Below, one piece after another: positions 13,981 to 27,239 of a DNA stretch of 64,000 nucleotides. Position numbers and translations under genes: made by a program. This DNA comes from Saxidomus purpurata (lineage: Eukaryota; Mollusca; Bivalvia; Venerida; Veneridae): assembly GCA_022818135.1 (NCBI GenBank), contig JAFMSR010000010.1, positions 37,644,754 through 37,708,753 on the forward strand. Reading direction: 5' to 3'. Positions within the stretch are counted from its first letter, which is position 1, and the number at the start of each line of letters is the position of its first letter. Below the pieces are notes generated by a model. That model was given only the letters and a program-made list of their open reading frames with translations. It was not told the DNA's origin and did not search any database.

Positions 13981-14480
13981 GTTGCATGTTTTCTGTTGAG
14001 CCATAATAATTATCTCACGCGTTTAACTACCGGCATAACTAGCTTATAAAATTGTTAAGACTTCTAATTGCAAGATCCACATTCACAGTTTCTGTAACAA
14101 ACGCCAAGGCGTTATAGTGTAATTGTTATTATACACTTTAAACAAACTGCGAAAACATATTTGATGAATATTACGTCTATATTGTTTTGTTAAGATCATA
14201 AGCGGCATTGAATCATAACAATACCTGCATGTCAAAATGTCAACTCGTATATTGCATTAAGGGGCCATTAAACAATAGAATTTTCGCACCTGGCATGTTT
14301 TGATAACGAGTCCGAATTAGAATACTGACAAGTTAAGGCTGTTCGTTTGAGGGATCAAATAGCGATAATTTATGATTTTATGTATGATGCGATTTTTGCT
14401 AGAAAAAATATATTTACTTTTGATAAGACAGACACTCAAAAATTTAGACCAAAAGTTAGTGCGGAAATATATTTGTAGAA
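13981..14480. other. Spacer between copy A and the LINE
   Basis: I see no gene here. The word GACAGACACTCAAAAATTTAG with TTTTGATA before it occurs at about 14418-14450 and again at about 14711-14741, just outside the LINE stop codon. The pair may mark the LINE 3' untranslated region or an older local duplication. Confidence 0.4.
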
Positions 14481-14754
14481 GTAAATTTTTAATTTAGAAC
14501 AATTTTATTTCCATATGGCCTTCAACAATATAAAAGAAGAATTAAAATGCAACAACAACACATACCGTCGATAAAGCATTATGAAACAAAATATGATTTG
14601 CTAGTTATACATTTCAATTGAACAATCATATTTTTCAAATAGTATATTTGTTTGCCAAAGTTAGATATGCAAAAGTTAGACAAAAATTGTTTAAATTGTT
14701 GAAACTTTCTTTTGATACGACAGACACTCAAAAATTTAGTCCAAACTGTAGTTG

Positions 14755-15720
14755 TTAAGTGTTACTTAATAGATAGTTCTTGTATTTGTATTTAAATGTT
14801 TTGAGTTCAGGAATTCCTCTAATATCAAACGGAATATCATTCCAAACTTTCATACTAAAATACGAGAATGAATCTTTATAATAATTGGTTCGAGGTATTC
14901 TTTGTAAAACAAGATCGTTGTACACAGAAGATCGCAGATTATGTTTTTCATTTTTGGAAAATATCAAAATCTCTGACATATATGATGGCGACATATGATT
15001 CATAACTTTATACACAAGAACAGCAGTGTGGTATTTACACCTATCAGTAAAAGAAAGCCATTTTAATTGTTTATATAGCCCTAATGTTGGCGTTTTCATC
15101 GGCTTATTTAAGATAATTTTTGCAACTCGTTTTTGTAGCATGTTTATTTTGTTCATATAGTTTTTGTTATCTTTTCCCCAGATTGTACAACAGTAATCGA
15201 ATATTGGCAAAATGTACCCGTTATAAAACATAATTTTCGTCTCATCTGTGAGAAGGAACAAAATGCGTTTTAATAATGCTATTTTGGTATTGAGCTTTTT
15301 ACATACATAATCTATATGAGCATGCCAATTTAGGGTATTGTCAATATACACACCTAGTACTTTTTGGACTGTTGCATTCTCTAAAAGTATGTCATTAATA
15401 CTTAGATTCAGTGTGTTTGTGTGTTTTAGTTTATATGTAGATCCGATAACCATACACTTTGTCTTTAACAGATGTAAAGACATATTATTGTTTGCGCACC
15501 AGTCAATGATATTATTTAGATTTACTTGCAGTTTCTCTTCAATTTCTTTAAGATGGAATCCGGATTCATATAAAGTGGAGTCATCAGCATACAAATCTAT
15601 GTTTGAATCTTGACATGAAAATGTGATATCGTTAATGTATAATAAGAAAAGTAGAGGTCCAAGTATTGACCCTTGTGGCACACCCGATTTGACTGTGAGC
15701 ATCTCAGATAGTATCACCAC
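14755..15720 (-). pseudogene. LINE reverse transcriptase, 3' part
   Basis: The open frame keeps RT motif B (SGVPQGSILGPLLF, near residues 11-24) and motif C with the catalytic YADD box (near residues 44-47), then the thumb region (LGVYIDNTLNWHAHI, about residues 121-135) and the usual basic C-terminus ending LLSNT. Motif A, which carries the first catalytic aspartate in an F-x-D-x-x-x-A-F-D context, is missing because the upstream part was deleted. The annotated methionine is fortuitous; the real reading frame entered from upstream. The enzyme cannot be functional. Confidence 0.88.
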
Positions 15721-16309
15721 AATATTTCAAAATATTTGGGCCTATCCCGTCCAAACCTGTTGATTTATTTATATCTAATTTATCTATAATCTTACGAACT
15801 TCAAATGGTGAAATGAACTTAATGTCAAACTCGCGACTATTTAATTTTGCATCTAATCTGATTTTTAAAGAGGAAAAGTGTTCTTTTGAAAATGCGGTGA
15901 TTGATATTATGTTTGCAATATTTATAAAATGTTTATTTATTTCATCAACTACATTTAAACTACCTTCAATTTCTACGCCAGATTTTATCAGTTTTTGTTG
16001 CATTTTTATTTTATTTCCATGGTTCAGATTAGAGATATCTTTAAGATTTTTCCATAAATAAGCTGAGTCTTTATTACACTGAACAGCTTTATTAAAGAAA
16101 TCGCGTTTACTCCTTTTGATGAGAGTTGACGATTTATTTCTAAGAATTTTATATTTATCATGATTACCAATTTTCTTCAAATTGTCTCTTTCTTGTATAA
16201 CTGATTTTATTTCTTCCGTAAACCAGTCTGGTTGGTGTTCATGCTTAACTCTCTTTTCTTTTATTGGAGCATGTTTGGATAATACATTATTTAGTATACT
16301 GTAGAACAT
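15704..16309 (-). pseudogene. LINE endonuclease-RT linker and RT start
   Basis: This 201-residue frame has a lysine-rich linker (KHAPIKEKRVK then QPDWFTEEI, about residues 13-34), a helical region with KRSKRDFFNKA, and ends with the conserved RT entry DKLDINKSTGLDGIGPNILK followed by YCGDTI. It stops within 17 bases of the start of the next fragment in another frame. In intact relatives roughly 150 residues separate these two points, so an internal deletion fused them out of frame near 15709. The methionine at 16309 is internal, since the same frame continues upstream. Confidence 0.82.
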
Positions 16310-16600
16310 ATCTAAGGCATAGTTTGGTTCTATGAGAGTCTCAACATTTTCAATACCAGAGAGAAGAACGTCATTTTGGAATAGTTGTTTATTGAAATTC
16401 TTAAACGACCTGTACTTTATTACTTTATGATCATTTTTCTTACTTGATTTATAACTACCAGAGAGAGTAAGTCAAACATATAGGATAATGGTCACTAATT
16501 GCTAAATTCGAAGTAGATGCCTCTTTAAAATGATCAAGGCAATTTGTATATATGTGGTCTATAATTGTAGAACTTCTCTTAAATATTAATCACGACATAA
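16310..16600 (-). pseudogene. LINE endonuclease C-terminal fragment, frameshifted
   Basis: Reading the minus strand from about 16590 gives SSTIIDHIYTNCLDHF and then SDHYPICLTYSL, the typical end of an apurinic-type endonuclease with its SDH motif. One frameshift near 16460 leads into GSYKSSKKNDHKVIKYRSF, which joins without a break to the linker frame at 16309. The first two thirds of the endonuclease are absent. Confidence 0.75.
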
Positions 16601-19600
16601 TTTTAGAGGATATATATCTTAAGTAAATCATCGAAAATTACGTTAAACTGCATATTAATCATAAACTGATTCAAGAAAATATGAATCATATTTAAGCATC
16701 TAAACTTACGTTTAAGCGGATATTACCTTAAATTCAAATTGAAGTTCGCAGCTTTATATATTAAGGTTCACGGTCCAATATGTGTGAAATGACAAGTGTT
16801 TAATAACATCGTAGATAGAATCGACCACTGTGACAATACATGCTTCTATCTAAATTCCATTACATATGATAGTATCTGACAGTAGACTTTTTAAAAAGAC
16901 AGCATCGCGTATATTTCTATCCTTTCTATTTGACACTAATACTAAGATCCCCTTCGGTATATATTGGTAAAATTTCCTTTGGATGATATCATTTATATCA
17001 TACAACATTCTCATAAAGCAAACTAATACACTTCATGAAAATATATGGCAATTCCTATAGACAAGTTAATAAGCTTGCCGGAAAACGCGTTTGTTAACAC
17101 ATAAAAAAATTGATCTTTGTCGCGACCTACACGATGAAGAAATCTTATATCTGCTTTGATAAAAGTAATAAAAAATATGAGCTTTCTCCTGTAGTGAGTG
17201 GTATAGCTCTTTTCCGTCATAATCGGGCACGTTATAATCAAGTTTACAGTAATAAATACAGATAGCTGTCTTATTTGTCCTAAATGAGTAGCTTGAGCGC
17301 TGTAATAAGATCGATCCCTTTGGTTTTATGGACCTTATATGTGACTTTATTACACGAGTTATGAATTATACTGTAGAAGTTCTTCTTCAGAATTGTGAAT
17401 TAGAGCAAGTGGAATGATAGTTTGAGTTTTGTGAAAAGACAATTATGATGTATTAATGGTGTCATTTCTTTAACGCTAGGAGGAAACCGTCTTCAAGGTC
17501 CATTACTAAGACCTTATCAAATTTTCATTTATATCTTCCCACATGCAATGTTTTGCGAACTACCGATTAGATCAGTAATCTGACTGTGTGCCTTACTAAA
17601 ATGGTTACTGAAGAGAAATTATTGCAGAATTGAACACCAGTACATTGATTTTGTTTTAAACTGGAACTGGTTGGTAATGAAACACGAGCACTTGAAAATA
17701 GAAGTCAGAATTAATATTTGTTTCACAATACCCATTGAATATAAATAGATTATCAGACACAATAATACGAAATATTGCAATGTTGCTTTCAGCAATGTCT
17801 GTTTCGTGAATTATTCAGTTTCGTTCAAATAATGAATTTTCTTTGATATAATTTATTGGTGTTGTGTGACAATCACATCCAACGTCAGGTCCTGCGGAAT
17901 AAGGAAACTTTTGTATAACTCACAGATTCTTTTTCCAAAGAATTATTCCGGTCATTCAAATAATATTATCCGAGGTCATTTGGAGGGTGGTCTAACGGAG
18001 AATATATATTAAAATTCCACAAGTGAAACAAGGTGATTTTTGAAAACACAACTCTGCATTTAACATCTGTTAATGTGCCTTCCAAAATAGATGAAGTGAA
18101 AATTATAATTAGAATCGAAAATTATGGCGTTGGTTACCATGCTCTTTTTAAAAAGATAACTGTTGCAAAGATTTGTAACTTCTTCTGAGATAAAGAAAAA
18201 GGGATGTATTAAATTTTTCCTTTTATTTTCTGTAACACTTTTATTTAATTTATCCCTTAGTAACTGCAGTTGACAGTCAGAAGCTATGGCATGGAATAAC
18301 ACTTCTGACACTCTCTTAAATTTAGACGTGTTAGTTACCGCTGTTTGCATTTTCTTTATGACACAATATCTGAAAAATTGTATTAAAACGAAAGTAATAT
18401 TGTGTATTCTACTGGTATAAACTCTGAAAATGAAAGGCATAGTAAACATTTAATGTTGCAGTGGCACTGTGGATGTTAATTATTTTCTCGGGAATATCTC
18501 TTACCGGCAATACTGACCATTATTTACATCTATAATTACAATACTATTCTATCTGCCATTTTGTTAGACCAAATAAGAATATTTAACGTACTTATGGGAT
18601 TGTACATGTCATTAAAATGATTTAAAAGAAAAATATAAGATACATGTACTTTTATTCTGGTATATGATTCAAGCAATACATTTGGTAGTGAAGTTATACG
18701 TCAAGCAATTAAAGTTATAATACAAAGTTTAATCAACTTAAAGGTTCTTAGAGTAAATAAAAGAAAGATACGTATTGATTGAAGAAGAAACAAAATCATC
18801 AAACATATAATTGTGTTATTTAAAGTTAGCTGTATTTTGGTTTAAAATGCTTCGTCATACCAAATAGTTTATAATAATCCAAAAGAAAGTAACAATAATG
18901 GACTTAAAAACAATGCATTAATTCCCAAACCTGATCAAAAACGTTTATTTTGATATAGGTTAACATTTCATCAACATTCATCTACTGAGTATTGTTTAGT
19001 TTGCAATGTATTAAGTAAGAACGTTTCGGTATCTGTAATCATAGAAATATATTCACGTCGTGCTTTTACCTTTTGTTGATTGACATGATTACTCTATTCT
19101 ACAAAATGAGCCGTACGTTAATCTGAAATATAAAAGACCTACTGTTTTCTCGAGAGATAACGTCTTAAATATAAAATATTCCCTTAACAAAACATAATGT
19201 CTTTCTTCAAAATCTAAATAAGTTTGAACCAGTTATGCTCTTAACTTACGTTTCTCAGGGGTCGTAAACATCCACATCAAACTTCAAAATCAGATTTCAG
19301 TCATGTCGCAGAAGTACACCAGATAATATGCCGGGTTCTAAGAGTAGCAACATCAGATCGTTTATCTAATGCTCGTTGTCACCAGCTTATAGATCATATC
19401 GTTCTAGAGAATTAATTTCTTGTAATACTTTTGCTTATTTTATGTTTGTCGATGGTTTATCGAAATACAACGGTGAATTATATCTCGATGAAATCACTGT
19501 CCACTGAGTGATAATTATAAGATTTTCTACCTGGATTATGGTCTAAATGTATATCAAAATTCAAAAGTACTGAATGCCGGAAACCATACTACGATGACGT

Positions 19601-21119
19601 CGACATTATTGAAAAAAAACTAAACAAAAGTCTGGTTTAAGACAAAGAATAAGCAGAAAATAGATGGTATCAATTTTTTATCACGATAATTGCACACTTG
19701 AACAGCAAAAGTAGTCCGTGTCACGAGTGGCTGCGGTACTAGTGAGATATCACATTTGGTGTCCACATGGTGAAACTACAACGTGATATTTCACCGCAAC
19801 GAACCATAATCATGTATATAAAATTGTACTTATTTTCATTCCCTTACTTTCTAGTAGTGACGTCGACCTAAAACCATATCAGCATGATCATGAGAGGAAA
19901 CCTCTTCTTTCTCTTCTTTTTATCTATCTTAGTTTAAACTATTTCAATTTTATTCATGCTCTAAACATTGAAACCACATTTTATGTGTAAGCGAGGAAAA
20001 AACTGTTTAAACTGAAAAATATGATGACAAGTTTATTTCTAATTAATTATCCTTGGAAGAGTTTTTCATTATTTTTTATACACAATAATCGTTTCAGAAA
20101 TTCATCAGATACTGGGAGATCGTTTGCGTTTTTTTTTCAATATTCTATTACAGTGAAAATGCCACAACTATAACAAAATAGATTTCATGTCATTTCAACA
20201 AATTGGTTTGGCTCAATCGCATTTAGCTGTTCATTGGAGATAATTTGGCGTCAGAAATCAATTTCAGACGAGAGTATGAATAAGATTTCTATCTGAGCCC
20301 CAAATCAAATCATCCATTATTTCACGGATAAATCGTCCATTGAAACAGATTAACTGTTCACTTAATAGTTACACTTTTGATACAATTACTGGTAACACTT
20401 ATATTTTCAAGAATTATTTGTCACGGCGAAATTGACAGTATCATTTAAAATACATGTTCCTGATGTTGCTTTTTGAATCAAACATACATGTAAATTGCAG
20501 TTTTTTGTCATTGATATTGGCAAACAAAACAGAGAAAACTGAGTGTGTTTAACGGTATGTTTAAACTATGACTTTCATATAGTATACTTAAACTATAGTG
20601 TTTTGAGATTACAAGGTGCATGTGTATTTCTGAACGTGTTTTAACTGTTACAATATTTTAACTATAATTACATAGCGAATACTAAGCTTAAATATTGTTT
20701 CAAACAAAGCAGAGTAATATAAATATGTTTGAACTGCTTTTTAAACTACTACATACATGTAGTTTATTGAGCATTAAGTAAAAAGTATTGCATCACAACT
20801 AGCGTCACATCTTCAGATGCACATCTTCCAATTTATGCTAAGCACGATTTCGAAATAATTAAAACATGCAGATTGAGTTGCACTGTATCTTACAAATCAT
20901 GAGCAATAAACAAAGGTTGGAGAAGTAAAACATGTCTGAGAATGTCTTTTTTATTTAGTCATGGAATCATTAGAGAATAACAAAATATATATTTTTTAAA
21001 CGTGTAGGTGCGTCCTTATATACACAAACAACATTTTGACATTTCTGTCGAAAGTTTCGAAATAACGCTTTCATTTATCAAATGATGCAAAAATAAAGTA
21101 TCTTTATCTGTTAACATGT

Positions 21120-21280
21120 CATGTCTGTGGAAACGGTATAGCGCATTTAGGTGTAAAGTGTTTGCGTCTGGATCGCGACGTCAAGGGTTCGATCGCAACC
21201 AGTGTCATGGCGGTAGTGGCCTAAGACAAGACACCTTATTCCTATTTCGTGTCTTTCTGTCTTGGGATTGACTCTATCTT
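21120..21280 (+). mobile_element. tRNA-derived SINE (copy B)
   Basis: This is the paralogue of the SINE at 11800. Its A box (CGGTATAGCGC, 21134) and especially its B box (GGTTCGATCGC, 21186) are closer to the tRNA consensus than in copy A. The body word CCTAAGACAAGACACC follows at about 21220. Confidence 0.65.
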
Positions 21281-22593
21281 ATTAGAATTAGATTTAAGTA
21301 CAATTCAAAGTTATATTATTGTTTCGCAGAATGAATATGTCTGAGATATTATAAAGATTATAACGAAGTAGAGTAGACATTTTTTGAAAATTAGTAATTT
21401 TATTTCACAACTTACAAATACTGTATACAAACTACGCAATTCACTCATAGAAGAAACACAGGAATCATTAGCAAGGTTACAGTGATTATTTTAAGTTTTT
21501 AAATTGTTTGTAATACCTGTACATATTTTCGGTACTTCACAAAACTGCCAACGATTCAATATCAATATAAATGTTTTTATATGTACGTATATCAATTTTT
21601 TTGTAGAGTAAACATTAGTAGACAGTAAGGAAACTTTTATTCACCGTGAACCGTACAAGTCAAGAAGCGTGACAATATTTTGACTTTCATATTTTTACAT
21701 CCTCTTCATATGATGAAAATAGTTTTAATGATTATGTTTCATAAAAACTACGAATTGAGAAATTTGCAAACTCTTGACTTCAGTCTTTATTCAGTTCTTT
21801 GCATAGACTCTAAATTTATTACATAAGCAAACATGCAACAACTTTGTAACGGACCGGTCAAAGTACACCTTAGGCAAGTCTAAACTTTATACAGAAAACT
21901 CTGTCTACTGCACATTGAAAGAATACAATCCCTGGTAAGAAACTGTCTCTTTTTGCACGAAGCTAGTATATACTGCTGGATTTATTCTATTTTGTTAATA
22001 AGAGCAGTATTTATATTTTCCAGTCACGAAATGTAATAATTTACCTTGTTATAAATGAAAACTCCGAGTGATGCCTTTTTGCAACCAATCAAATGATCAG
22101 AATCTGTATGAATTGAGGTTGCTGTCTGTCTGATATAGCCAGGTTCCTTATTGTTATTCTATTGATTCTTTTTATAGGAGTTCTGATAACATGTTTTAAT
22201 ATTTACTTGCATTTGTTTGCGGTATAAAACAAAATATCGTATTGAAAGATAAAAACTACCCCCTTGAAACTACCACAGTCTAAAAATGTTCTTATCTTTG
22301 AAATTGGTTGACTGTTTTATTAATACTTTCAACTTGAAATTACTTTAAAATAACAAATACATATATGATACAAATCACAGTCGTATGTGGGTATATGACC
22401 GGTTAACGGTATTTCTATAAATCTAAACATAGCATAGTGCTGTATGTGTGAGTGTTTTTTTCACAAACGTTTTGCTTTATTTAAAATGCGTAACTAAGTG
22501 TGTTTGCTTACAAGTAGGTGTAAACAAGAATTCTAACACTATATCCCTATACACAAAGAAGGATTTGAGGGATAAAACATTACGTATCTATAC

Positions 22594-22757
22594 GGAAATA
22601 GATTTATTTTGGGGGATATACCGGTTTTTATCACGTGTGTGTGTAGATGCTTGTAAGGTTAATCGAAAGGGGTTGGGGATTGGGGGGGGGGTTAGTACCA
22701 TTAGATTCCCACGTGATATGCTAACCGGTATATCACTCAAAAGTGAAATCTATTTCC
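22594..22757. mobile_element. MITE, family M (copy-B insertion)
   Basis: The left end GGAAATAGATTT followed by GATATACCGG and ATCACGTG mirrors the right end CACGTGATATGC, CCGGTATATCACTC and AAATCTATTTCC. The terminal inverted repeats are about 45-50 bases with a G-rich centre (GGGGATTGGGGGGGGGG). It is absent from copy A, where CTTACAACTAGGTGTGAACA (12938) continues directly to the following shared sequence. A second member with related ends is at 56044-56217. The element is non-coding and its superfamily is not assigned. Confidence 0.75.
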
Positions 22758-25299
22758 TAATTAAAACAGTCCTACATATATTGTGTAAATACATTATCAC
22801 AGTTTGAACTACAAGTGTTCTTTTCACAAGCAACACTGCACTAAATACAGTAAAGGTTATTCATGAAGGTAGAAAATAAGTTTGCTTAAGCATTGTTTAA
22901 ATTTTAAAGATATTTTCATACAGTACCGTAGTGAATATGGCTGTATAAATAAATAGGAAAACTATCAAAACAGCACATACAATGACATAACATGTAGTTA
23001 CCAAACTTAATACAATTCCTTTCCTTCCGAAGCAATGCATGCATGCATAATTATAGTATCTTATGTAAATGAATTTTATACTATGCAAAAATACTATATA
23101 ATAATAACTACATAACAGTAAATATGCATTGAAAATGTCGGTAGTTAATTTGATAATGACTGTAGTCTAACTTACAATAGACATTATCCAATTTAATAAC
23201 CGACAATTGTTTGAAAAGGAGGAGAATAAAGTTTTGGCTGAATAAGTATACATCACCTAGTGTTTTCTTAATTGTTAGTGAAAATGAAAAGATGTTGAAC
23301 CGACCATGAAATAATTCATGGACTTTAAATAATACGTTTAAACTTTTTTTCTGTGTTATAGAGACAGACAAAATGTCTGGAGCCGAAAACAAATGCATTC
23401 TTCTTGGCTGATAATTTATGTTTTTTCTGCCCTAAAATCGTTGAATTTAATTTGCACTTACCAGAACGGATTGAGGAAATAAAGTACAACTTTAACAGGA
23501 CGTTATGACTGATATCAACCTAAAAGATAGATAATATTCAAGATCGAAATAATGGCCTGTCACGTCATCCAATCTTGAAAATGATGACGATTGTCTTTTT
23601 CATTTTCGTTTTACTGGTCGAACTCAAATGAAGAATAGTGGATGTTGTGAAACGATATCAGTGAATGCAGAAAATACATTTACAATTTTGAACAATCTGA
23701 AACCAGGACATTGTATAAATGTGTGTATTACAAAATTAAAATGTACCATTTATAACAGTAACTTCGGTATTGAAGACTTTTGGACAATGTGTGGTTGTTT
23801 TACCTGATTATGAAAACGTTATACATTGTTTTTGGAATTTACCAGAAACATCAAATCTGCCTATTAAAATAACTTCCCGATTTTAGCCAACATGTCGTCT
23901 TAAGGTTTCCATTCATTTAATTTTTGAATTCTGAATTCCAAGATTGTACATTTTCGAAAATAAATAAATGTTGTTATTAATTGTATGTAAGAAACGACAA
24001 GATTTCTGTTTGCCAGGGTCTTTCAGAAAACATACTCAACCAAACAGAATTCCCGGTTTATGTTTACGTGAGCGGAGAAACAGTCACCTTTGGAATGACC
24101 TTCAATCTATACATATAGTAGATTATTTCCTTTATATGTTATGTAAATGGACAATGCCGACGAAGCGTAAAATCAACAACATTTCCTGCGTAGTTTCCTT
24201 ATCTGAGTTTTCGGAAATGAGAAATACTTGACCGCAAGAGATACTCGATGATGAAAAGCTGTTTTCGGCACGTGCTTAAATATAAGTAAAAAAGTAAGCA
24301 TTACACGTCTATAAAGTGCCTTTGTCCTTACAGGACTTAAAGGTTTTTCTAAAAAATAAAGCGGAAACTTATTATTCTGTTAAAATGTTTGATGCATTAA
24401 GTCTGCAGACAAACTGTACTGCCAATGATACTGAAAACAAATGCAATGAGAGAAAAATCATGTTGTTTTGCAATTCCAACAAAATGTTTTGTAGAGCCTG
24501 ATATTTGAAATGCAATTTTAATATTTCTAAAACAAAATTTAATTAGATCTTGCTCTCTTCTTTATTAATTATGCATTATTCATCTAAAATAAACGTTTAA
24601 TGAAAAAGTAAATTTAATTTTTATTAATAATTGAAAATATTGTATATCGCGAAGACTGCATATGTAATCTTAGTGTTCTTATTACATTTAAAGGAAAATG
24701 ATATTTTTATACGCCCGAATGGACGTATTATAAGATTACCCTTGGCGGTCGGGCTTTGTCGACACTTTGTTCGTGAGTGCGATGTGCTCATAGGTGAACT
24801 ACTACGGTTACTTCGTGCCCGTCTCCGCCATCTTCCGTCATCAGTAGCCAAGCTTTCAGAACTTTGATAACGTCATTCTTGCCTTGTCATTTTCTTTGTT
24901 GCGATGTGTCTTTTTAAAAAGCTTTAGGTCTGTGTACAGAAATAACTTTATATTTGTATGAAGAGAACACTATTAGAAAGTACATTGACACAGTTATGAG
25001 CCTTATCGAGGACCAGTGAGATACATGTTTAAGTATTCTGAAATAACCTCTCCCTTTATTACCCTTTTGCGTTTTTTCATCTCTTATATACATTTAGGAA
25101 GAATGCTCTGAAACTAGGTAACTATAATTATAAAGATGAGAAAATCGATAATAAAAGTATTCTTAATAAGGGTTACAAACCAGCCAGATAGTTTTCACTT
25201 TTCTTATGTAAGTGAAAAATGCCTCAGGTCATGTCCTTTAAATAATGTCACAGAAAATGTATCGTATTGCATCTTTTGCTGTAAGTTGTGTTGATATGG

Positions 25300-25610
25300 T
25301 TAATGTAAGATTACTGTGTGATTAAAGCGAGATCATTGTACGATTCATATCAAATCAATGTATGACAGATAGTTGATTAAATGTGTTATAAATGTGAGAT
25401 TAATGTGCAATGAATGTGTGACTAAATAAAGATGAATGATAATTTGTGATTGATCCGTGATTAATATGTGATTAATGTATTACAAATCTGTGACTACTTC
25501 CTGATTATTGTTTAGTTAAAGTGAGATAACTTTATTCGTGTGTAATTTAATATGTGACTGATGACTGATTTAAACGTGACTATTGCGTATTTAGTTAGTA
25601 ATGTGTATGT
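25300..25610 (+). repeat. Degenerate TGTGATTAA minisatellite
   Basis: About twenty loosely spaced variants of TGTGATTAA or TGTGACTA occur over 310 bases, for example TGTGTGATTAAAG, GTGAGATTAATGTG, TGTGATTAATGT. Spacing is irregular (about 10-20 bases), as in an old, decayed tandem array. No coding potential is seen. Confidence 0.55.
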
Positions 25611-27239
25611 TTCCCGTGTATTCTTAATTTATTTTTATACTTAATGTGTACAAGTTTTACTTGAAGTGACATTATGTACATTTTTTAAAAGTAAAATTAG
25701 TGAAATAGGTGTGTGTGAAAGGGAAGGGGGGGGGAAATAATAACTTTAACCCAATACAACAAACTTTTCCTGCTACCAGTACGAAATAATAACTTTACAA
25801 ATTTTACTTTTCCTATTTTACGGGAGAGTCAATTTAGAAATAAACAAATGCATGCGGGGGGGCAGGATATTACGTAGCCTATAGTACAGGGAGATCACTG
25901 CCAAGGAAGGAATTTGTATTCGTTTGTCCATTTTTTTAATTTCACCAACTTCAAATATTAATGGCATTATCATAAGTTTACACATTTAAATGTGTTGCTT
26001 TTATAAAACTGTCACCAAAACTACACTATGTGCAGTAAGATGAGCATAATGTCATTTAAAAAAAACAAACGTACTAACAATTTTGAAAAAGGAGTCTGAC
26101 ATGTAGGTAAATTCCTACGTTAAACTTGATGCAATCGAAGGAGCACAACATAACTAGAATACTGATAACGTCAATAACGTGCAGAAAAGCGATCGCTAGT
26201 CTATTACGTAAGCAGCAAGGAGGCCAGGGATGTTTTAGGTTTCATATGACAAGGGGGTAGGGCTTGGGTGATTAAATGTTCTATATAGACATGACGAAAT
26301 TTAAAACAAGCAAACACCACAACGGAGACAAAATATTTAATCCTAGAAAATTACGGACTGAAACTAAACAGAACATGCTGCTCACTCATACCACAATTAT
26401 TTGTATAACAAAATGTGCCAGGGGAACACAAAGACATTATTATCCAAAGAAAGGTAAACTGATCTGAATTACGATTCGCTTGCATAGCAGTATTTGATAT
26501 TTGTGAAGAAGTGTTATTGCCTTTTTCAGCAGTAACAGGCGTATTCGTTAAGATGATACATGTAGATGAAAAAATTTTTATTGGCAGCTTTGACATAATA
26601 GTGTAGACAATAAAATAGTTCCTTGATTATTTCCTGCAAAGTAAGTAAATCATAAAAAAAGAATTGATATACATTGTATACAATAGCGGTTCAATACTTA
26701 TTATTTATAGAGTTAGGAAAGTTTGCATTATATACTATTCGACGTCATGCGATCAAAATCCACAATATCTCCGTGTAGGGGTACTATAAATAGCCATAAT
26801 GAAGATGGCGACAACTATCCAATTGGCTGCTTTCTGCATTTATCGTGGCTACCTTTTTCCTCTTAATAAAATAAAATAATATCATTCCAGCAATAGCACC
26901 ATCCTCATAAAGTGTTTATGATTATATAATGGCGTTACCTTGCTCTGGGGTGTAGTGACCTCTTTATTTATATCAACTTGTTGTAGAATACACATTTTTA
27001 TGTGTACGAAATTTGGCGATCTGTTTGTCAGCGTTTTGATTTGTAATAAGTACTCATTTCAGTACTCTGTGAAATGTTTTGCTCTTAGCCCTCGTTCATA
27101 ATTATTTACGATTTAGTGTTGTTTAAATCTAATAGTATTGCACACCGATACATGCATACACAACATCACAATTCTTTGAGCAACATAATCTTTAGGGGAG
27201 TAAATCACCTTTAGTGATAACTGTAGTTTCAATGGAAAG

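Larger units (their letters stand above)
14480..16640 (-). mobile_element. Truncated, internally deleted non-LTR retrotransposon (LINE)
   Basis: A minus-strand LINE remnant lies antisense to the host gene between duplicated segments A and B. In transcription order it has the end of an apurinic-endonuclease domain (SDHYPI near 16480-16497), a basic linker, the start of the reverse transcriptase, a deletion, then the RT catalytic core and the thumb/C-terminal region to a stop at 14755. A possible AATAAA lies near 14510 in the 3' region. The 5' end is lost: nothing recognisable precedes about 16640. Expected full-length elements of this type encode a complete endonuclease and an RT of over 800 residues; this copy keeps about 600. 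CR1/Jockey-like affinity is a guess from the motifs. No target duplication could be fixed. Confidence 0.85.
16708..24180 (+). repeat. Segmental duplication, copy B
   Basis: This is the partner of copy A (8694-13980), in the same orientation, about 2 kb longer. Extra sequence in B includes roughly 18020-19440, an insertion near 19575-19870 bounded by the direct repeat TGACGTCGAC (19586 and 19858), a small transposon at 22594-22757, and about 23570-24110 near the end. Loss of the 11156-11699 element site occupancy is on the A side. No coding exon was recognised; the 129-codon minus-strand frame at 18060-18449 lies in the B-only part and has no motif I know. Confidence 0.85.

Noticed and set aside
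15338..16061. Plus-strand frames over the LINE
   Set aside because: Shadows of the minus-strand reverse transcriptase.
18060..18449. 129-codon minus-strand frame
   Set aside because: Long for chance, but it lies in a B-only insertion of AT-rich DNA, has no known motif and no paralogous support.
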